DNA of 64,000 nucleotides from Linnemannia elongata (taxonomy: Eukaryota; Mortierellomycota; Mortierellomycetes; Mortierellales; Mortierellaceae). The notes under the pieces were generated by a model. That model saw nothing but the letters and a program-made list of their open reading frames with translations, did no database searches and had not been told where the DNA came from. The number at the start of each line of letters is the position of its first letter. The stretch's first letter is position 1. Both the position numbers and the translations under genes were made by a program. Below, piece by piece: positions 1 through 12,582 of this stretch. The stretch lies in the NCBI GenBank assembly GCA_036320915.1, contig JAXBDG010000009.1:930001-994000 (forward strand), given 5' to 3'.

Positions 1-3000
1 ATATCGAGGACGCGGGAGAGGCTGCCATAGCAGTTGGGAAAGAGTCGACAGGCATGTGTTGGCCAAGGGTAGGTGTGGCCGTCATGCGGGAAGAAGGTGT
101 ATATGCTGGAAGAAGCAAGGACGATTGGTCAAGGTCCGAAGCATTGCTCTTGGAGGCATCGAGTGGATGGAGTGAGGTTGAGAGGGGCGTCTCCTCAATC
201 TTGGGTGGCAGATTAGGGTCAATTGCGAACGTAGTGCCCAAAGTTGCATCTTGGTCGGAATGCCACTGGTACAGGGTAGTGTTGTGAGAGGACGAGGACA
301 GGTCATCTCCATCAAACAAGGAGACAGTACCCTGTTGTATAGACGATCCAGAGATATCCTTGGAAATACTGGCAGGCTCAGAGTAGCGTCTCCCATAGGT
401 CTAGAGAACAAATTAATAATGCCTGGGTTATTATTCTTCGATATCTTCGGCCACTGTTTACATTAGGCGAGCTCGCAAGGATGGTTACCAACGTACATCT
501 TGCAACGTCACAGGAAGTGACAAGCGCGACCGCGCTGGTTGAATACTGTAGGCTGCCCGTGTGCGCGACCACGGCGGTTGCTCAACCTGGTGCTGCTGCT
601 GGGCCAAGAGCCGGGGAGTCTGCAACTGAGGGAGATGGTAAGGGTCAGTCAGGGAAAGGCAATGTCCCGATGCCGATAGATGTGCCCTTCTCAGCTCCTG
701 AACATCCAGGTCTGGTCCGTTTGTCTCGTGATCTGGGGCACCAAGAGAGTCGGTGGGCATCGTGGAGCCAAAGCCTTGCTCTCGTCGCTCTGCAACGTGA
801 CCTTCCGGAAAGACTGTTCCGAAAGACTGTTCCTGTCGAGTAAAAGGGTCCACATCTACCTTGGGAGTCATGGTTGTGGATAACGAAGATGATCCTGTGA
901 TGGAGGCCTGAAGCTCCTGACCAGGAAAGAAAAACTGTTGTCGATACTGCTGTTGCTGAAGCTGTTGTTGTAGTTGCTGCTGATGCTGGTATTGGAGGTG
1001 GAGCTGAATTTGCTGTTGCTGCAACTGCTGTTGTTGCTGTTGTAGTTGTAAGCGGTGCTCAAGTTCCTGCTGGAGATGAAGAACGGCAATATCGCTTCGG
1101 TTGACGAGAGGCTGACTGCTCAAAGATGGAGGGTCGGGAATAATTTGGAGTCCTTTGTTGAAACACTCAATGAACCCAGGAGGGCAAGAGTTGCGCCGAG
1201 CTTGCTGCACATCCTGAAGGAGCGTTGAATTCAATGCAGGAGAGGCTGGGTCAGTGTACCCCACTCGATTCAAGTCTGTCGCCGCCGGCCAGTAGACAGC
1301 GCCGCCCTGGTTTGAGGATCCCGGTGCGGCTGACAAAGGTAAGGACGATGTTGGAAGGGCAGCGGGAGGATGAGGAGACGACGATTGCTTCTGGACTTCA
1401 GGGTCGAATACAGCCATCGACGAACCATCAGAAAGTTTCGCCACTGAAAAGTCTTCTGTCGGTGGCCGCTGTTGCATCGTCACGTTTATCCAACTCTCCT
1501 GATTGACGTTTTCTTTGCCCGTGTAGTTTCCCTGCTGCATCGGTGACGCAAATACATCCTGACTACCAGAGGCTGAAGTATTTGGTCCTGCCAGCGAATG
1601 TTGTATGTCGAACTGGACACGTATTCCTGACTGACTCTTGTTCCTGGGAGTAGTCTTCAAGGACGATCGTCTCAGGCCTTTCCGCGGGTCCAAGGGCCCA
1701 AAATGACTCCCTTCGCCTTTTGTGACCATAGAGCTCTGCGCCAACGTCGTACCCTGGCCCGCCAGGATATGAGATTGATGAGTCGATGAAGGACCTCCCG
1801 CAGAACTCGCAGTCGGGCTCGACGTTTGTTGTGTCGCCGATGCAGCACTGTTGCCCAAGTCGCCACCATTGTTGATTGCCGTAAAGGGGTCCGCTGCGTT
1901 GGCTGTGTCGCCATTAAGTGGCAACCGCTGGGCCATACAAGCACCTCCCATCCAAACCCTGGGTCCAGAATCCAGCACTCCTTGGCTCTCGATCAAGGTG
2001 TGAGGGTTCGCCATAGAAGCAGTTCGTCCGAATGCTTGATGGTCTGCAATCCTTGGCTGTAGCTCCGGTGGCGAAAACGTGAACGAGGGGACATTGACAG
2101 AGGTCGGTGACTCTGAAAACGACGATGGCGTGTCTCCGTGAACGATGCCTCCCGAGGTGTCGAAAACATGGATCCCAGTCATGGGTGATCCTCCTGATGG
2201 ACGAAAGTGCTTGCTGACGCTCTTCCTCCTCTTGCTCTGGACCTCTAATGGTGACACAATTGACTCTTTCTGACCGATTTCATCCAAAGTCAAGGTCGAG
2301 CTCAGACCATCCAAGGAGTGCACAGCCTTGTGCCTCGAGCCATGGTGGGACGAAGCGAAGCTTGTCTCGTGAATTGAAACCCTACGCGAGAGTGGGTAGG
2401 TGCGCGCATGGCCACGAGTGTCTCCCGCAAACCCTACGTGTTCAAACACTGTAGGCGACAGATGGGTCCCGCCCATGACTGCTGTTATCGCTGCCGTTGT
2501 CGCCGTTGTTATTGCTGCCGAGGTAACAATGGATGGTGTGGTCCTGGAAAGTGGAGGCTGAGGAGGAAGAGATGGGTGAAGGGGTGGTGGTTGTACGTTG
2601 TTGTTGGTGTTGGTGTTATTGCTTGAGTATGGGTGTGGCCGTTGATTGGGTATTGAATGCTGAGGGTCATTCGAAGATGGGCTCGGGTGCTGACCGCTCC
2701 AAATGCTTCCTTCTTGGTCGCTGCTCATTCGGATAGTGGCCGGCATAGACATTCGTCGCATAAGACTCAGAGTGGAAGGTCGCCGATGGACAATCGGTAT
2801 CGTCGGAACCGCTGGAGGCAACCCTTGAGAGTTTATTATTGTCTTTGAGTTTCGCCTTCTTGGTGAGTCTAGTGTTGTGAGGCAAGGAAAGAAAAAGAAT
2901 AGCGATCATCAGACCCAGACTATGAATATGAATAAGGTGTCAAATACAAACAAATGAACCCAAAATAGGGTAAAGTCGCCGACTTGAACCTTGACAATGC

Positions 3001-3826
3001 GGCGTGAGAAAAGTATGACCATACCTTGACTCTTCTGGAGTGTACTAGGTGGCCAGACGTCTCGAGTCACGACCGGTGTGTCCACTAACTGGGGCTGGTC
3101 AATGAGCAGTCGAGCGGTTGGTCCGAGGGTGGAGAGCAATGGTGAGCTGAAGGGATCAACAGATGGAGCAGGGCGTGACTGGAAATTGGTCGATTGGTTA
3201 TGTGCACTTCCATTATTCCACATCTGTGAACAACCCCACGTATCTGCGTCGAGCGTGGATCCGCTGTCGCCGGAAAGACCTTGAAGACGGGCCGTATCCG
3301 CCTTGACGGCTAGCGACTCGATGGATAGGACAGATGAAGAAAAGTCGGACGTCCCACTGTTCGATCGTGTTGCCTGGGCCTTATTTGTTGTTGGTGGCTC
3401 ACCAAGAGAGTTGGAACTTTCGATCGTGCGAGCGAGTGGAGCATAACTTAGGGAATCTCCTTCGATGGGCCCAGACTCGTCTGGGACAAGAAGTGGGTCA
3501 CCCTCTGGTCCGACATCGTCCTCTAGTAGCTGGTCATCCGTGCTGGGGTTAGGGTAGGTTCGTTGGACGGCTGTGTTGGCCTGCTTGTTCTTGGCCCGCC
3601 TATTCTGGAACCATACTTGAATTCCACGAGGGGTCATCGATAACCGCTGGGCGAGCTGTTGGCGTGTGCTGGCATTGGGCTTGGGGTTTTCAATGAAGGC
3701 CTTTTCCAGGGTCTTGAACTGACTGCGGGATGTTCGCCGACGGCGCTTGATGTCATAGGGGTTGTAAAAGGCTGTTCTTAGTTCGCCGTGTGGGGATTGA
3801 TGTTCCAGGTTGGATGACTCTGTCAT
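1..3826 (-). CDS. Homeodomain transcription factor, Gln-rich, 3' end beyond window
   Basis: Nuclear DNA-binding regulator by family. The start is the ATG at 3826. Exons read 3826-3025, 2868-497 and 400-1, with phase-matched joins (donors GTATGG and GTACGT, acceptors CACTAG and CTCTAG), giving more than 1190 residues with no stop before the left edge. The homeodomain covers about residues 28-83: a basic arm, then a recognition helix with WFQNRRAK at 72-79. The rest looks disordered: Ser/Pro-rich, with a Gln-rich block encoded near 925-1075. The third exon has no Met at its head and is visible only by splicing; it is open for 400 bases in the phase the splice predicts. The homeodomain is generic fungal, so I cannot name the ortholog. 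Sure of the homeodomain and exons 1-2, fairly sure of exon 3. Confidence 0.88.
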
Positions 3827-5058
3827 TGTGAGACGGAAGGGAGGGAGAAAAAATATAAAAGGACTCGCTCCTTTCCTATTCTCACCACTAAATAATTATA
3901 TGAACGGGAAATGAAAAGGACTAAATGGCTATGAGGCGGCGAAGACAGGAGGGCCTTGGATGTGATAACAGGCAACGCCTTTTTTTCGTGGGCGCAATCC
4001 GAACTAGGTGGAGAGGTGGCGAGGAACAAGGGGCGGTGGATTGGCTTGTGGTTAGGCTGCAGAATAGAGGAACGTCAGGTCAAGGAAGAGGGCAGACATA
4101 GGTGGAGGAAGGGATGGAAACAGAAGGGAGGAAAGTGTGCAATGGTGCAAGATGGGTGAGGTTAATGGTCTATGGAGTAATCGAGGAAAAGCAAACAGGA
4201 TGATTGGTATGTGAAGTAGAATGATTAAACAAGGTTTGTAAGGGGTTGAGTCAGGAAAAGGAAGGAGAAAAAACAGAAGACAAGGGAGGGCAGGAAGGAC
4301 AGAGGGACACAGGAAGAGCCGCAGGGAAAGAGAGTGAGGAAGGAGGGATGGATGGGATGGGATGAGATGAATGCAAGTATTTTCAACAACAACAATAACA
4401 ACAACAACAACAACAACAGCAACAATCATAACCACAACAACAACAATACACTCTGCCGATAAACGAAGTGTATTCCTCTTGCAGGCTTACTCACACTCGT
4501 TCTTTCACCTCCACTCTTTATCAACTTGAAAACAGGTATGCTCACGCACATAGAGATAGTGAGAGTGAGAGAAAGAGAAAAGGGAAAACGAGGAGGAGAT
4601 GGGTAGTTACAACCAGGTGCTTCAATATAGTTCCATTCTGACTTGCTCACTCCTTGAAAATCGCCAATATCGCCCTCCTCCCTTTGTTGTTGTGTGCATG
4701 GGAGAAAGAGCATTTTACTCGTTGAACATTAAAAAAGAGAAAAGAAAGGGCAGAGAGGGAGAGAGTAGAAAATGACTGGTCCACTCACAGATACCAAACA
4801 TACCTTCTCTTCTCTTTTGCCCAGATACGATTTTGGAGTGTGGTTGGGGCGCTCGTGAGAAATAAAGTACTGTTCAGGTCGACCAATTCCCTTGTTCTCA
4901 GTTTTCTTTCACTTTGTTTTTCATTCAATTAAGGCTCTTTGACTCCCCGACTCTCTTCTTCCGGTTCGTACAAAACAGAAAGGCGCGAAAGGGTGAATGT
5001 TCAGCAGCCAAGAATAAAAAACCACCACCACAACCACAAAGGCAATATCGACAACAGT

Positions 5059-5059
<1 letters not shown>

Positions 5060-5100
<41 letters not shown>
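5060..5100 (+). repeat. Homopolymer T41
   Basis: Uninterrupted run of 41 T on the + strand, about 1.2 kb upstream of the homeodomain start codon. It may act as a nucleosome-excluding poly(dA:dT) element, or its length may reflect assembly slippage. Confidence 0.95.
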
Positions 5101-5101
<1 letters not shown>

Positions 5102-7524
5102 ATTTGGCGACACAAAATTTATGTGGACGACAATTCTGAGGTGAGAAAAAGGAGGAAAACGAAAAAAAGAAAAAATGGGCCCTGAGAGGGTGTATGCAAG
5201 GAGGCTGACACAAATGTGGGTTGTGCTGGGGCGTGAGCAATAAATAATAAGCGCGAAGGCGAGAGTTGGTCTCTTTCTGGAAGAGAGAGAAAAAAACGAA
5301 GGAAAGAGACGGAAGATAGGGTCACTTTTGCCAATCCTTTTTCGAGTGCGAGAGCGAGGGTGGGCAACAAAAGGAGATGGGGTAAGGCCTTTTAAACGGG
5401 TAAATCGTCCACGGGATTGACCGAGCAAGCGAATGCACCATTGCTCAGAAAGGTATAGATAGCTCTTCCGGCAAGGGAAAGTGAAGGCGGAGGAATGAAA
5501 ATAGGAAGGGGTATAGGGGAGGAAAAGAATGTATTAAACTGCTGTAGAGTGCGCGCGGCCTTTGATCGATGAGCGGACGTTTAACACAAAATGTCGAAGT
5601 ATGGCTTGAGTCCGGTGGATCGTGCTTTTGGTTGAATAGGCGATGAACTTTCGACATGTAAAGTGAGATATGTAAAAGAGGATGGGTGGAAGATAAATTA
5701 CCTATAGTGCGTTTGGCGGTGGGTAGTAGCGAAGGGTATCCAGGGGATGAATGGGTGGCACTTATTGTCGGATGGTTGAAAGGAGTAATAGAGGAGAGGG
5801 AGCGAGAGGCGTTGCTTGTGGTAGTAGGAGGCGAAGAGTGGTGAGTGTAAAGGTGGTGATGGCGAGAGCTTGAATGGAGGGAGGAGAGGGAGAAAGTCTA
5901 GGAATTGGGGGATTGGTGATGTGGTTGTTGAGTGTAAGTTGGTCAGAGAGGAGGAAGGGACAAAGACGAAGGGAGGAGGAAAGAAAGAAAAGAGGTATCA
6001 GATCTAGCTGTTTGATAGCAATTTGAAGAAGATAGCAAGCAGTGATTGTCGATACCGATGTCGATGTCGATGATCAATGTTCATGTCCATGGGTTTGAGA
6101 GCATGGCGCGATAAGGCAACAGTTTCTCGATTTACCAGAATGAACCGAGGCGGAGCGAGAGAGAGATGAACACTTGTGTCCGAGGATTAGGTATGGTCAA
6201 TGTTGTTGCCGCTGCTGCTGCTGCTGCCGCTGCTGTGTTTTAAAACTTGAACCAATGGCGGCAAGTGCGCAAAGGAAGGAAATGGGACAAAGACGGGAAT
6301 ACGAAAGGGAAAAGCAGAAAAAGAAGAAAGGAGAAGGAAGAGTATTGAGCAGAGGAGCAAAGATAAAGAAAATAAAATAAGAACGAAAAAGCGCAGAGAA
6401 AAATTCGAAAGACAAAGAACGTTACCCATTAAACCAAAGGGCGAAAAGAAAAGGAGAGACGGGAGACGAGGAGAAAACAAACAGAGTGGAGGAGTCCCCA
6501 ATAAAAACAGTCGGGCGGACACCAACAGTTGGGCAAAAAAGAAGCCACACTGAATACGCTTAGGAGACGCCACCTCTGACAAATGGGCAAGTGAGGGTTG
6601 ACCAGTACGATTGTGTGTCTGCGTTACGTGAGCAATGTGCATTGACAAAAGGTAAAAGGGAGGAAGGGGTGTTGTTTGCTGCCGTTGTCGTCGTTGTTGT
6701 TGGTGATAGTGTTGTCAGAATTGAAGAGAGAGAGAGAGAGGGAAACGGAAAGAAAGGCCAGGAGGACGATAGGGAAGTCGACTGGGTGTCATAACAATTG
6801 AAAGGACCGTTTTTATTTCTTTCGTTTTGCTTCTTCTATCGCGACGGCTCGCCTTTCTTCCCAATCATGGTTTATCGTTACTTTTAATGTTTAATTTTCT
6901 TTTTTCTTCCAGGCTAATCTTTGTCGTCTTTTTTTTTATTCTTCGATAGATGATAGCAGGGCCACTGACCGCGGACGGTTGTCATTGACGCGACGAATGA
7001 ATGAGATGCATTGTTCAAAAGGAGCGGACAAAACAGAAAACAAAAAAAAATGAGTGCGCGCGTGATTAGTCCATGATTGGACGACGAAGTGGGAATCGTG
7101 AACGAGCATATTTTTATTTTTTTCGAAGTGAAAAAGGAAAGTTTATGCACAAGAATAACGAAAGATAAAAAAAAAGGAGAAGAGGGAAGTGAAAGCGAAG
7201 AGACGAGAAGGAAGGAAGAAATGAAGAATGGAGGTGGATGGACACAACAAAACATCAACAATGAAATTGACGGCAACACACGAGGCATGGAATAATATCG
7301 CACAAAAAAAAAAAAGAATATCGCCTATCGGCCGATGAAAGGTTCAGAGGACGTGGTCTGAGGGTCTGGTCCTCGCTTTTTTTGGTTTTTTTTTTTTTTT
7401 TTTATTATTATTTTCAACACTGCGTTAATGACAAACAAAGGCTCTTTTTACTCCTTCTTGACTCGATCCAAAAGCGACTTCATTGACCAACAATTGACGA
7501 ATTGCAACAACAGCAGCGGCCAAA

Positions 7525-7525
<1 letters not shown>

Positions 7526-7561
<36 letters not shown>
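7526..7561 (+). repeat. Homopolymer A36
   Basis: Uninterrupted run of 36 A inside the long intergenic region, not close to any supported start codon. Confidence 0.95.
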
Positions 7562-7562
<1 letters not shown>

Positions 7563-8681
7563 GATACTCCAGGCGACGACTGTGCCCTTGGATAAAATCG
7601 AATTGACACTAACGATTATCCATCCCCTATTCCACCCCACACCACCAACGAAAACCCTATCAAGTCCATCGAGCTGTACTCTAGCAAACTGTTCAAAAAA
7701 TATCGCTTGGCGTGTCACCTCTTGTCGTCATGAAACTCCACGCCCTTTTTTTTGCTTTGACTCTGGCCCTCGCCCATTCAGCCGAGAGATGAATGAGAAC
7801 AAGAAGAAAGGAAAGCGGGAACGGAAATAATGGCAATAACATTGAATCATTGTCTTTGATGCATCTATAATCCCATCTACTTCACATGCTACAGACCCAT
7901 GCCAAGTATCAATTCGTGCGATGGAGAAGTGACATTTGCAAGAAAGGCTATGGTGTTTTCTTGTGCTCTTCTTGACTAATGCGAATAAGCAAAACTCAAA
8001 AATACTTAAAAGTGCCATCGGGCAGCTGCCCGCTCCCATTTTTCGAGAGTGATTTTCTCAGATGAAAACGGAGATGACTCGGGAGCAAATGCAAATTGAT
8101 TAGGGGTGGAAAGAAAGAAGAAAACAGGCAATTATCGCAGTGGTGTGAAAGCACTCCACCCTCGAGAGCGTGGAAGTACTAATGACAGGCTAGCTCAGAG
8201 TGGAGCGATAGAGGCGCGCGAAATCCAGTTCATATCTGGCTGGAAAAAGGAATTGTTTTTGTTTATTTTCTTGTACTCTTTTTGTTTTCACCCTCTTGGT
8301 CTGTTTTGTGTTTGTGTGTTTGCTACTCTTTTACATCCTGGCTGATGTTGGTCTGTTTTGTGCCTGTTCTTACTCACTGATGAACGACGGTCGATGGGAA
8401 AAAGGTCAGGGTCTGGGAGCTTGATCCCTTCGTTTTTTTTTTTAATTGGCATCCTTGCAGCCTCCCTTCTTTTTTTTTTTTTTTTTTTTAAACCCATTAG
8501 GCGATGAATGTTGGTGCAACAACACTGGAAAGTATATGTTCCTGAACTGTCACGCCACGGCACGAATTAAAGGACGCTAAGGAGGGAGCCTTTTCTACTC
8601 TCAGCATACTTTCCCGAAGAGACACAATCGCGTTATCAATCGCCATCCAATAGAGCAATTGGCTTCAACAAAACAACAACC

Positions 8682-8713
<32 letters not shown>

Positions 8714-8730
8714 AAGAAAAAAAAAAAAAA
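8682..8730 (+). repeat. A-rich tract with single G interruptions
   Basis: Three A runs (19, 14 and 14) separated by single G residues. Homopurine and almost pure poly(A). Confidence 0.9.
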
Positions 8731-9763
8731 GGAAAGGTGAGAGAGAAAAGGAAATAGGGAAGGGACTCTCCCTCTTCCTCCCCCTTTACCTCATTCCCAC
8801 TCCCCATACTTTCCCTTGACATTCCCATCATGCCCTTCAAGGCTTGTTCTCGGACTTGAACACAAAGGCAAAACGACAACAAACAAGACAAACAGGTAGC
8901 CTACGCGTGAGTATGTGCGCCGTCTTCACGACTATGGGAAAAAAAAAACGCACAAACACACTACTTTACCCTTCTCCACCCTCTACCCCACTAATTGTGA
9001 GAGCATGAGAGCGTCCGGTCTGTCCTGACCCCCTTTTATCTGTCGCGCGCTTCGAGTAAGTTGTCGGAGACACAACAAAAACAACTTGACCAAGAGTACA
9101 TACCTTTTCATTGATGTACCCTTGCTTGTTCGTTTTTCTCATCATCGGCTTCCCGTTTCCTGACGACTCCGAATTTCCGCTCCACACATGCAAACACGCA
9201 AGATGTGTCGGTGGAAAGAATTAGGAGAGGAGAGACAATCTTAACCTGCCCAAGCTCTGGCCTTTTTATTGTCGACTGCATGTGACGGCTGCTGCAAGTT
9301 TTGATGGTAGGAAACACGCGATAAAAAAAAGACAGCATAAAAAATGGGTGGGAAGTTATTGTGGGGTGGGAAAAATCCTGTCCAACCAACTACCTCTTTG
9401 TTCACTTTTGTTTCTCCTCTGTTCTTCTTCATCTCTCCACATGTGTTTGATTTTCATTATGGGCGGGCGATTTATTTTTTTTTGCTTGGAGACGGTTCAT
9501 TCATTCGTTTGCACATGGGAAGGAGGAAAGGAAAGAGAGGAGATAGAGAAACAAAGAAAGGAGATAGAGAAGGAAAATGTAGATAGGCATAAAAAAATAA
9601 TAATAATAAAAAAATAACAAAGTTGAGGGATGGATCTTTTGACAAGAGAAAATGCTTCCCGCCCACTTTCCCTACTTTGACACCTTTTTTCAGTCCTCAC
9701 AGCTTGGAGTTTTTTTTCCCTGTTGGACACATTAACTGAACTGGACTGGGGACGGCGTTCATT

Positions 9764-9769
9764 TTTATT
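9764..9769 (-). terminator. AATAAA polyadenylation signal, PKA gene
   Basis: AATAAA on the minus strand, 9 bases past the PKA stop codon. Position fits a 3' end signal, although this is unusually close to the stop. Confidence 0.4.
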
Positions 9770-9777
9770 AGTTCGTC

Positions 9778-12582
9778 TTAAAAGTCTGGGAATAGATCGC
9801 AGAGGTCTGTGGCCATGTCTTCATCGTGGTCCTTGTCGGACAAGGATGGACTGGAGGCTGCAGAGTCCGAGTTGACTTTACCGTTGCTGTCCTTTGGCCT
9901 CTTAATTTCGTCGTCGTCGTCGCCCTCTTCGGGATAGAATCCAAAGCCTAGAAAAAACGAGACAAATAAGCATTGTTGTTTGGTGTTAGTTGTCAGTGAT
10001 CTAATCAGCAGTTCAAATCAAAACATGATGAATAGAAAAGCAAAAGCCAGTTGACTTACAGCTAGCATCTCCATCCCATTTGACATCAGGGACAAAGGGC
10101 GCAGCAATCTCTCTCCTCAAGACCATAGACCAGTCAACTCCCTCGAACCATGCATGATTTCTAATATCATGACATCCATCTCTTAAGTTTCCATACCGCT
10201 TGGTCAAGTCTGACACCAACAAACGCTTCAGCAGATCCTTGGCAAGACCATCAAAGTACTTGGGGTACCGCATCTCCCCATCAACAATCTTTTGACACAT
10301 CTTGAAAAGATCGTCGTCGTAGAAGGGAGGGTAACCCGCCAGCATCTCAAAGATAAAAATCCCAAACGACCACCAGTCGGCCGCCTTGCCGTAGCCCTTG
10401 GACTTGATCACCTCTGGGGCGAGGTAATCGGGCGTTCCACAGAAAGTCCATGCTGTCTCGTTGTCGGCCAGGTGCTTGGCAAACCCAAAATCGGTGATCT
10501 TGATGTTGCCCTGCGCATCGATCAAAATGTTTTCGGGTTTGAGATCGCGGTAAATGATGTTGTTGCCATGGAGGTATTCCAGTGCCAACAGTACCTGACA
10601 CGCATAGAACTTGGCCACAGAGTTCGAGAATCGCTATTTCGTCGCAAAAAAAAACAAACAAACGAGGAAAGCAAGTGGTGTGATGTTGATGTTAGTCAGG
10701 GTCCCCTTCACCATGCTTATTGCTTTATGCAGTACCAAATACCTTACTGCATTTGCTCTCATTTCTAGTCTCTTACCTGCATGCGACGTAACACGCTAAA
10801 CAGCTCTCCTCCGACGACATAGTCCATGACAATGTACAAATTGGCAGGGTCCTGGAAGGTACCCCAGGTCTTGACCAAGAACGGATGTCGAATCTGCTCC
10901 AGAATGCGCTTCTCCTCGTTGACGTGCTCGACTTGGTTCGACTGAACAATTTGTTTCTTCTTGAGGACCTTGAGAGCGTAGAAGCGAGAGTTGTAGATCG
11001 ACTGGACAAGATGCACTCTTCCACAGGATCCTGTTCCAATGGTCCTGTTCATCGTAAAGTCTGCCAGCTGAAAGGGCCTTGGTTTGACGGCAATCAGCTC
11101 CTGGGTTTGGAAATTAAAGTGTTTTTGTTCAAACTGGAAGGGCTGGGGCGAGACTGTCGTGGAAGAGTAGGACGACTGTCGGCTGGTGTTGCTGTTTGCA
11201 GTCGAATATCCATTTGAGTAGCCATGTTGCTGCTGTTGTGGGTAGTGATGTGATGACTGGGACTGGTGAGTTGGTGTTGGATGGTGTTGGTAGATATTAT
11301 GTTGTTGTTGAGGCTGGTAATGTTGTGGCTGCTGCTGATGCTGATAAGGGTGCGACTTTTGCATGTATGGTTCCTGTTCATACATTCCATAGGGCTGGTG
11401 TCCCATAGGTCCATATGGCACATTATTAGATTGTTGGTATGGTGCATGGTTCTGGAACATATGATCCTCCTGACGGTGGCCCTGACCCTGGGGAGTGTAA
11501 AATGTCGGCTGATGCTTCTGCTGCAAGTGTTCGATGGTGTTGTTGTTGCTGTTGTTACTCTCAGGTCGGGTGGAAGGAGTTTGTTGAGGGTGTTGACGCT
11601 TGTCCCAACGATGCGTGTCAACTGGGGGTTCGTGCCCAAATCCAACCTGCTGGAACGTCGGATTTCCGATTGGGGAAGGAAGGGGCGAAGACCCAGACTT
11701 TTTTCTGTCAGTACCCGTCATGGGTTTCCCTCCCTGGCCCTGGTAACCGTGGAACGATTGCTGCTGCTGTTGGCTGTCGTATTGGTGGGTTTCCGCAGAG
11801 GCTGGAGTGAGAGTGTTATTGCTGTTGGAGGAAAGAGGGCGCATCAGTGAGTCCACTGGTCCTGTTCCTTGGAAATAGGATGGTTCCTGTCCAGAGACGT
11901 CCCTCAGGTGCTCGCCAGCGGTGCTGTAATTGACGGGGAAGGGTGTTGCTGGCGACTCTCTTGGGAGAGGGCTGGGTTGAGAATGACTCGGTCTGTTGAG
12001 AGCCTGGTTCTGTCCTGACGCACGGTAGGAGAGTTTAGCCTCAGAGGCGGACGTTCGGAGCATGGGAGGCTTTGTGGCACCACCACCAGAGGTAGCAAAG
12101 GTTGGAGAAGGGAAAGAGTGGGTCGTGCGCTCACTGGTCTCGTTATGGTTGAGCTGACGACCGTCCTCGGAACGAACACGAGCCCTTGGCGGGTTCATGC
12201 CATTACCTAAAAGAGCTGCCTTCATCTTTGCACCCTCACTCATATGATCCGCCGACAGTGGTCCTTGCATGTACTTTTCTTGAAGATACATTTGCTGTTG
12301 TTGCTGGAAAGTAAGTGTTCCCGTGGAGGAGACAGACGATGCCGAGTTTGGGCCCGGGTCGCGGATGTAGAGTGAAGGAGTCGGGAAGGAGGAGAGCATG
12401 TTTTGAAAGTTGTTCTCCTTGCGAGGGTAGGGTGATGTCGGTCGCGATGTGGATAGTTTTCTGGAAGACGCTGTTTTTGGCCAAGGTGCCTGTTGGTGTT
12501 TAAGACTGGTGGGCGAGGCGCCGCTTTGATTAGAGCTGGGCTTGGAATGCCCTTGGGTATCGTGGATCGGAATAGTGTTCAT
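9778..12582 (-). CDS. pkaC: cAMP-dependent protein kinase catalytic subunit with long Gln-rich N-terminus
   Basis: AGC-family Ser/Thr kinase released from its regulatory subunit by cAMP; controls growth, carbon response and development in fungi. Exons 12582-10777, 10633-10060 and 9947-9778 join in phase to give 849 residues. The kinase domain spans about 504-805. The Gly loop GTGSCGRV is at 516-523, the ATP lysine K538, YRDLKPEN at 630-637, DFG at 650-652, activation-loop Thr at 665 in [12 protein letters not shown], and a C-terminal FPDF hydrophobic motif at 846-849. Two oddities: about 500 residues of Gln/Ser/Pro/His-rich sequence precede the kinase (animal PKA has about 40), and Cys520 replaces the usual Phe at the Gly-loop tip. 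The start is the first ATG after a CT-rich leader; more upstream frame is pyrimidine-rich and reads as Phe/Ser/Leu, so it was rejected. Confidence 0.95.

Larger units (their letters stand above)
3827..9777. other. Long intergenic region, low complexity, no supported gene
   Basis: About 6 kb between the start of the homeodomain gene and the 3' end of the PKA gene. The + strand is largely purine-rich (GA), which is CT-rich on the strand reading toward the homeodomain gene and resembles its promoter and leader. It holds a CAA/AAC repeat at about 4384-4445, a T41 run, an A36 run, A-rich tracts near 8682-8730 and a GCT/GCC repeat near 6205. Open frames here are Lys, Phe, Ser or Leu homopolymer translations and were not accepted. 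No tRNA or transposon end was seen. Introns in the homeodomain gene's 5' UTR could lie here but cannot be placed. Confidence 0.7.

Noticed and set aside
4052..4435. Minus-strand frames rich in Leu, Val and Pro near 4.1-4.4 kb
   Set aside because: They translate CAA/AAC repeats and CT-rich DNA; no domain, no splice context, and composition matches untranslated leader.
4921..5428. Poly-Lys and poly-Phe frames across the T41 run
   Set aside because: Pure artefact of reading a homopolymer.
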